This document shows, piece after piece, positions 8,246 to 11,991 of a DNA stretch of 11,991 nucleotides (positions within the stretch are counted from its first letter, which is position 1; the number at the start of each line of letters is the position of its first letter). Made by a program: the position numbers and the translations under genes. The DNA comes from an uncultured Aliiroseovarius sp. (GTDB lineage Bacteria; Pseudomonadota; Alphaproteobacteria; Rhodobacterales; Rhodobacteraceae). The DNA is taken from NCBI GenBank assembly GCA_938023895.1, contig CALJDH010000316.1, positions 1-11,991 on the forward strand, in the 5' to 3' direction. Below the pieces are notes generated by a model. It saw nothing but the letters and a program-made list of their open reading frames with translations, had not been told where the DNA came from and did not search any database.

Positions 8246-8662
8246 ATGATGCAGGAAAAACGACAGACCGAAGCCGATTGGTTGTCCAGCGCTGGACTGC
8301 GCCCGACGCGACAGCGTCTGGCCTTGGCGCATCTGCTGATTGGTGATGGCAAGCATCGCCACGTCACCGCCGAAAGCCTGTATGAGGCGACGCGCGATGG
8401 TGCGGATAAAGTTTCGCTTGCGACGGTCTATAATACGCTGCGGGTCTTCTCAGACGCAGGCCTTCTGCGCGAGATCACCGTGAACGGCGCGCGCAGCTAT
8501 TTCGACACGAACGTTACCAACCACCCGCATTTCTTCTGGGAAGATACCGAAGAGCTGATGGATGCGCCGGACAAAGATCTGAAGATCGCACAACTTCCGA
8601 AAGCGCCTGAAGGGGCCGAAATTGCCAAGGTCGACGTGGTGATCCGTCTGCGCCGCAGCTGA
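8246..8662 (+). CDS. irr: Iron response regulator Irr (Fur superfamily)
   Basis: 138-residue DNA-binding regulator. In alphaproteobacteria Irr senses haem and represses or activates haem, iron-uptake and iron-storage genes under iron limitation. Winged-helix part at about 10-85, with the recognition segment SLATVYNTLRVF (57-68) shared with Fur. Features favouring Irr over Fur are HRH (37-39), NHPHFF (92-97) in place of the usual Fur HHDH motif, and no cysteine at all, so no CxxC zinc site. Tandem ATGs (8246, 8249) make the exact start uncertain by one residue; the ribosome site is weak (AGAAGAG). A T-rich stretch at 8673-8687 follows a small GCTG/CAGC stem and may end transcription. The gene is divergent from fabA and convergent with the FKBP gene. 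Confidence 0.9.
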   Translation: MMQEKRQTEADWLSSAGLRPTRQRLALAHLLIGDGKHRHVTAESLYEATRDGADKVSLATVYNTLRVFSDAGLLREITVNGARSYFDTNVTNHPHFFWEDTEELMDAPDKDLKIAQLPKAPEGAEIAKVDVVIRLRRS

Positions 8663-8703
8663 TCTCACAGCGCTTTTTCTTGTTTTAAGTATCCTGGGGG
8701 AAT

Positions 8704-8735
8704 GTGGCCCGAAGGGTCACAGGGGGCAAAGCCCC
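8704..8735. repeat. Two adjacent hairpins in the irr/FKBP convergent spacer
   Basis: Hairpin one pairs GTGGCCC (8704-8710) with GGGTCAC (8714-8720) over a 3-base loop, including one G-T pair. Hairpin two pairs GGGGC (8723-8727) with GCCCC (8731-8735) over loop AAA. With the upstream TATCCTGGGGG (8690-8700) they resemble a dispersed intergenic element I recall from Rhodobacteraceae genomes. That recollection is not verified here. Confidence 0.5.
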
Positions 8736-8737
8736 GG

Positions 8738-8763
8738 AAAGCCGCGCGCCCTTGCGCGCGGCT
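8738..8763 (-). terminator. Probable terminator of the FKBP gene
   Basis: A 10-bp, GC-rich perfect stem (8740-8749 with 8754-8763, loop 8750-8753) lies 18 bases after the FKBP stop codon on the minus strand. Only a short T run (8740-8738) follows it, so it is weaker than the fabI terminator. Being symmetrical, it may also serve irr from the other side. Confidence 0.6.
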
Positions 8764-8781
8764 ATTGATGCGTCAAAGGCG

Positions 8782-9210
8782 TTAGCCGATGCCAACAACC
8801 TCGAAATCAAAAATCAAGGTCTTGCCTGCCAGCGCGTGGTTTGCGTCCAGCGTGACGGTGTCGTCGGTCAGGTTGGTGACGGTGACCGGCACTGGCTGAC
8901 CCTGCGGGCCGCTCATCTGCAGCTGAATGCCAACTTCCAGAGGGATCTCAGCAGGAATGTCAGCACGCGGCACTTCCAGAATGGCTTCGTCATGACGCGG
9001 GCCATAGGCCTCTTCCGGGACGATCGACACCTTCTTCTTGTCGCCGACCTTCATGCCGGGCAGGGCTTTGTCGAGACCGGGAATAATCATGCCCGAGCCG
9101 ACTTCGAACTCCAGCGGATCGCGGCCTTCAGAGCTGTCGAAAACGCTGCCGTCTTCCAGCGTGCCAGTATAGTGAATGCGCACCTTCGCGCCTTGCGTGA
9201 CTTCGGTCAT
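8782..9210 (-). CDS. FKBP-type peptidyl-prolyl cis-trans isomerase, SlyD-like
   Basis: 142-residue cytoplasmic prolyl isomerase/chaperone. The FKBP core occupies about 1-70 (VRIHYTGTLEDGSVFDSS, then GSGMIIPGLDKALPGMKVGD). It is interrupted by the insert-in-flap region at about 71-121 and closes with LDANHALAGKTLIFDFEVVGI (121-141), the SlyD arrangement. The insert gives SlyD proteins chaperone activity. Unlike E. coli SlyD it has no histidine/cysteine-rich metal-binding tail; the protein ends directly after the core. The start has GAGG about 7 bases upstream. It is convergent with irr and probably transcribed alone. Confidence 0.93.
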   Translation of the reverse strand: MTEVTQGAKVRIHYTGTLEDGSVFDSSEGRDPLEFEVGSGMIIPGLDKALPGMKVGDKKKVSIVPEEAYGPRHDEAILEVPRADIPAEIPLEVGIQLQMSGPQGQPVPVTVTNLTDDTVTLDANHALAGKTLIFDFEVVGIG

Positions 9211-9322
9211 AGGAACCTCGTGATGTCTGGGAATGAATGGACGAGGCCGAGGCGTAACGCAGCGGGTGCTCGTGTGTCGGATAGGTGTGTTTAACGAAAG
9301 ATGCGCCGAATGGAAACGTCGG

Positions 9323-10183
9323 CTAGAACCACTGCCCCGGTTCCATCAGCCCCAAATCCAGAAGCTGCTGTGAATTCCACTGGAACTTCGTGGTGTTGTG
9401 CCAGTTGAAGCTGTGAACGTCGTGCTTTGACCCGGCATTCGTTTTCAGCGCCTTGGCGGTGCGGAAGCTGGCGACGGCGACGGTGATGTTGTGGTGCCAG
9501 GGGCAGGAATAGGTGTTGTATTCCTCGTCATTGAACGTGTGGTTTGGGCGTAGTTTCAGGCCGGGCTTGGCCTTGAACAGGGACACGCGGTCGATCTTGT
9601 GGCCGTTTGCCGGGACGTGCTCTTCGAATCGCCAGCGCAGACCGCCGAAGAAATCCAGTTGTCGGTCCCGCGGGTCGCCATCCGGACCTTTGCGCCCATG
9701 CGCGTAATAGCCGGACTTGTCCAAGCAGGCGTGATCCAGCGACACCGCGTTCGGGAACTGGCCCAGATCGTCGGCATACAGATCCACCACATAGCTCAGC
9801 ACCGCATCGCGGCGCTCTTCCGTTTGGAAGGCCAACAGCTCGCCCACGGTGCGGGATTCGCAGAACGGATGGAACAGGTATTCGGCGTTGAAACAGTAAT
9901 AAAGCCACGTGCCGGGGGCAGCTTCGATCACCTGATTGACGGCGTCCACGACAGCCGCCGCGGTGGCATCGAAGCTGATGCGATGAATGGATTTTTCTAG
10001 TTCCTCCGGCAGGTCCAACGCATCGGGGGCAAAGACCAAAACCGACCGGAAGCCTGCGTTCTGGTGGTGTCGAATGGTGCTTTCGACCTCGACCAGATCT
10101 TCGACGAAAATCATCGCGATGGGTCCCTTGGCCAACACCTTGCCTGAGGACTGAAGGAACTGATTAAGGTCGCTGTACCGCAT
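9323..10183 (-). CDS. Uncharacterised protein, possibly glycosyltransferase family 2-like
   Basis: 286 residues, no signal peptide or membrane helix seen. The N-terminal part (about 19-55, IAMIFVEDLVEVESTIRHH then GFRSVLVFAPD) resembles the start of GT-A glycosyltransferases of the type that begin with an acidic motif, a helix with HH, and a beta-strand. An acidic stretch VDLYADD (133-139) could be a nucleotide-sugar/metal site. The second half is rich in His, Trp and Cys: RWRFEEHVP (183-191), YNTYSCPWHHN (222-232), HSFNWHNTTKFQW (257-269). This suggests a conserved binding surface. I do not recognise a characterised homologue. It stands alone, divergent from miaB across 161 bases. The ATG is preceded by GGGG. 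Glycosyltransferase is a weak inference; conserved hypothetical is the safe call. Confidence 0.6.
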   Translation of the reverse strand: MRYSDLNQFLQSSGKVLAKGPIAMIFVEDLVEVESTIRHHQNAGFRSVLVFAPDALDLPEELEKSIHRISFDATAAAVVDAVNQVIEAAPGTWLYYCFNAEYLFHPFCESRTVGELLAFQTEERRDAVLSYVVDLYADDLGQFPNAVSLDHACLDKSGYYAHGRKGPDGDPRDRQLDFFGGLRWRFEEHVPANGHKIDRVSLFKAKPGLKLRPNHTFNDEEYNTYSCPWHHNITVAVASFRTAKALKTNAGSKHDVHSFNWHNTTKFQWNSQQLLDLGLMEPGQWF

Positions 10184-10210
10184 GGTGTGCCCCAGTATGT
10201 GTCCCGCTGG

Positions 10211-10252
10211 ATTGCAGGTTATTGCCGATTGCCGACAGAAATTTCATGAAAT
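10211..10252. promoter_or_regulatory. Repeats and palindrome in the miaB divergent region
   Basis: Contains ATTGC at 10211, then a perfect tandem repeat ATTGCCG (10221-10227, 10228-10234), then a perfect 12-bp palindrome ATTTCATGAAAT (10241-10252). It lies midway between the divergent starts, so it could be an operator for either gene. The regulator is unknown. Confidence 0.35.
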
Positions 10253-10270
10253 CAACCTGTTTTGCAAGCG

Positions 10271-10299
10271 TTGCGGGCCTGATCCCTTTGCTGTAACAG
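10271..10299 (+). promoter_or_regulatory. Weak candidate promoter of miaB
   Basis: TTGCGG (10271-10276) and TAACAG (10294-10299) are 17 bases apart, ending 45 bases before the miaB ATG. Each box matches the consensus only at about half its positions, so this is tentative. Confidence 0.25.
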
Positions 10300-10344
10300 G
10301 CGGGAACTTGACCTTGTGCTGCAAAAAACCTTGGGAAACGCGCC

Positions 10345-11670
10345 ATGTCCGACAAGAAAAAACTCTTCATCCGCACCTATGGCTGCCAGATGAACGTCTA
10401 TGACAGTGAACGCATGGCCGAAGCGCTGGGCGCGGACGGGTATGAGCAGACCGAGACGCCAGATGACGCGGATATGATCCTGCTGAACACCTGCCACATT
10501 CGCGAAAAGGCTGCCGAGAAGGTCTATTCCGAACTTGGCCGTTTCAAGGGCCTGAAGGCTGAGAAACCGGATCTGAAGATCGGTGTTGCCGGCTGTGTTG
10601 CGCAGGCCGAGGGTGAAGAGATTATGCGCCGTCAGCCGATGGTCGATCTGGTGGTTGGTCCGCAGACCTATCACCGCCTGCCCACGATGATGGAGCAGGT
10701 GGCCAAGGGTGAAAAGGCGTTGGACACCGATTTCCCCGAGGAAGACAAGTTCGAACATCTGCCCAAGCTGCGCGGCACCAAAGCAAAGCGCGCGCCGGCG
10801 GCGTTTCTGACGGTTCAGGAAGGCTGCGATAAGTTCTGCGCCTTCTGTGTGGTGCCCTATACCCGCGGGGCCGAGGTCAGCCGCCCGGTCGAACGCATCC
10901 TGCGCGAGGCGCGCGATCTGGTGGACCGAGGCGTGCGCGAGATCACCCTCTTGGGTCAGAATGTGAACGCCTATCACGGCGCTGGGCCGGATGGCGACTG
11001 GTCTCTGGCGAAACTGATTTGGGCGCTGGACGCGATCGACGGGCTGGAGCGCATCCGCTTCACCACTTCGCACCCCAATGACATGGGTGACGACCTGATC
11101 GAAGCGCATGGCACCTGCAAAAAGCTGATGCCCTATCTGCACCTGCCGGTTCAGTCGGGCTCGGACAAGATCCTGAAGCGGATGAACCGCAGCCACACGG
11201 CCGAAAGCTATCTGCGTCTGATTGAGCGGATTCGCGAGGCGCGCCCCGACATCCTGATCTCGGGTGACTTTATTGTCGGCTTCCCGGAAGAAGACGATCA
11301 GGACTTCGAAGACACCATGAACCTGATCCGTGAAGTGAACTATGGGCAGGCCTTCAGCTTCAAATATTCGACCCGTCCCGGGACACCTGCTGCTGAGCGC
11401 GCGCTAGTGGATGACGCGGTCGCGTCAGAGCGGCTTTATCGTTTGCAAGCGCTGATCACCGAACAGCAGCGCGCCATTCAGAACAGTATGGTCGGTCAAG
11501 AAGTTGGCGTTTTGTTTGAAAAGAAAGGCCGTCTTGAGGGTCAGATGGTCGGCAAGTCCGATCACCTGCATGCGGTGCACGTGCAGTGCGACGCGGCCGT
11601 TGGCGATCTTCGCCGTGTGCGGATCACCGACAGCGGCCCGAACTCGCTGGCAGGCGAGCTTGTGGATTAA
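10345..11670 (+). CDS. miaB: tRNA-2-methylthio-N6-dimethylallyladenosine synthase, MiaB
   Basis: Radical-SAM methylthiotransferase that converts i6A37 to ms2i6A37 in tRNAs reading UNN codons, improving decoding fidelity. 441 residues, close to the family norm. The N-terminal methylthiotransferase domain carries the auxiliary-cluster cysteines Cys14 (TYGCQMN), Cys50 (NTCHIRE) and Cys84 (AGCVAQ). The radical-SAM cluster is CDKFCAFC with Cys161, Cys165 and Cys168. The RNA-binding TRAM domain covers about the last 65 residues. TYGCQMN and the NTCHIRE variant fit MiaB rather than RimO or MtaB. The ribosome site before the ATG is poor (TTGGGAAA). A phoH-like gene follows on the same strand after 118 bases, the miaB-phoH order common in alphaproteobacteria. 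Confidence 0.97.
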   Translation: MSDKKKLFIRTYGCQMNVYDSERMAEALGADGYEQTETPDDADMILLNTCHIREKAAEKVYSELGRFKGLKAEKPDLKIGVAGCVAQAEGEEIMRRQPMVDLVVGPQTYHRLPTMMEQVAKGEKALDTDFPEEDKFEHLPKLRGTKAKRAPAAFLTVQEGCDKFCAFCVVPYTRGAEVSRPVERILREARDLVDRGVREITLLGQNVNAYHGAGPDGDWSLAKLIWALDAIDGLERIRFTTSHPNDMGDDLIEAHGTCKKLMPYLHLPVQSGSDKILKRMNRSHTAESYLRLIERIREARPDILISGDFIVGFPEEDDQDFEDTMNLIREVNYGQAFSFKYSTRPGTPAAERALVDDAVASERLYRLQALITEQQRAIQNSMVGQEVGVLFEKKGRLEGQMVGKSDHLHAVHVQCDAAVGDLRRVRITDSGPNSLAGELVD

Positions 11671-11698
11671 GCAGACAGCCGCCCGCGCAGGCAACGAG

Positions 11699-11717
11699 AT
11701 GACAATCACATGACAAT
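11699..11717. repeat. 8-bp direct repeat ATGACAAT between miaB and phoH
   Basis: ATGACAAT occurs at 11699-11706 and 11710-11717, an 11-base period, so both copies face the same side of the helix. They lie about 75-90 bases upstream of the phoH start. This could be a tandem activator site; no regulator is identified. Confidence 0.35.
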
Positions 11718-11788
11718 TTGCGGTTGGGGCTTGCGCGCGCCGTCCGCACTTGGCACCATCAGGCTATATACCTGACAGGAGACCCCAT

Positions 11789-11991
11789 TTGGGAATAGCA
11801 GACCTGACCGCAGCACCCGAGACCCCTGTAACCCCGGAAGTGCTGCTGGAATTTCCAGACAACCGCCTGCTGATTGATCTGTGCGGCGAGTTTGATCGCA
11901 ACCTTACTCACATCGAAAGCCATCTGGGCGTTCAGATTGTCCGACGCGGCAATCAGCTTGTCGTGATGGGCGAGATGGACGCACGCGAAAA
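11789..11991 (+). CDS. PhoH-like ATPase family protein, N-terminus only
   Basis: Sixty-seven residues are present before the window ends. After a short variable leader, VLLEFPDNRLLIDLCGEFDR, NLTHIESHLGVQIVRRGNQL and VVMGE match the N-terminal domain of bacterial PhoH-like (YbeZ-type) proteins, which precedes the P-loop NTPase domain. These proteins are linked to RNA metabolism and ribosome maturation and usually sit next to ybeY. The start is TTG at 11789, supported by AGGAG (11777-11781) 7 bases upstream; no in-frame ATG or GTG lies nearby upstream. The ATPase motifs lie outside the window, so the assignment rests on the N-terminal domain and on linkage to miaB. Confidence 0.82.
   Translation, partial: MGIADLTAAPETPVTPEVLLEFPDNRLLIDLCGEFDRNLTHIESHLGVQIVRRGNQLVVMGEMDARE

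Noticed and set aside
10252..11196. 314-codon open frame on the minus strand opposite miaB
   Set aside because: Antisense shadow of miaB, whose cysteine motifs and full length are unambiguous.
11765..11770. TATATA before phoH as a -10 box
   Set aside because: It lies only 18 bases from the start codon, which would leave the AGGAG site at the very 5' end of the transcript, and no -35 sequence is correctly spaced.

Overview
The window reads as ordinary chromosomal DNA of an alphaproteobacterium, most likely Rhodobacterales (Roseobacter/Rhodobacter group). The evidence is the GC-rich coding sequence, the Irr-type Fur regulator next to fabA, the fabA/fabB/fabI set, the miaB-phoH order at the right end, and a GC-rich intergenic hairpin string of a kind I associate with this family. 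No mobile element, CRISPR array, tRNA, rRNA or defence system is visible.

Left third (1-4886, all minus strand): a tightly packed run of five genes read right to left. They are an alpha/beta hydrolase, a PLP-dependent threonine/serine dehydratase, an endonuclease/exonuclease/phosphatase-family protein, a 3-oxoadipate enol-lactonase-like hydrolase (PcaD) and, after a 101-base gap, a zinc-dependent alcohol dehydrogenase cut by the window edge. Two junctions are 4-base GTGA/ATGA overlaps and one gap is 12 bases, so at least the first four look like one transcription unit. The products do not form one recognisable pathway; small-molecule catabolism is the common theme.

Middle (4956-8245, minus strand): unsaturated fatty acid synthesis. 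FabA makes and isomerises the C10 enoyl-ACP, FabB elongates it and FabI performs the enoyl reduction. fabB and fabI are 9 bases apart and end at a strong intrinsic terminator (4956-4985). A small four-helix DoxX-like membrane protein of about 50% GC lies between fabA and fabB, in neighbours sampled at about 68% GC. It is the clearest oddity in the window.

Right third (8246-11991): irr, the haem/iron-responsive regulator, diverges from fabA and converges on a SlyD-like FKBP prolyl isomerase, with a cluster of hairpins between them. Next come a minus-strand protein of probable glycosyltransferase family 2 type, then divergently miaB (tRNA methylthiotransferase), then the start of a phoH-like ATPase gene with a TTG start codon.

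I found no previously undescribed multigene system. The points worth checking are the doxX-like insertion, the mixed five-gene operon with two hydrolases, the uncharacterised glycosyltransferase-like protein, and a few short repeats or palindromes in promoter regions.
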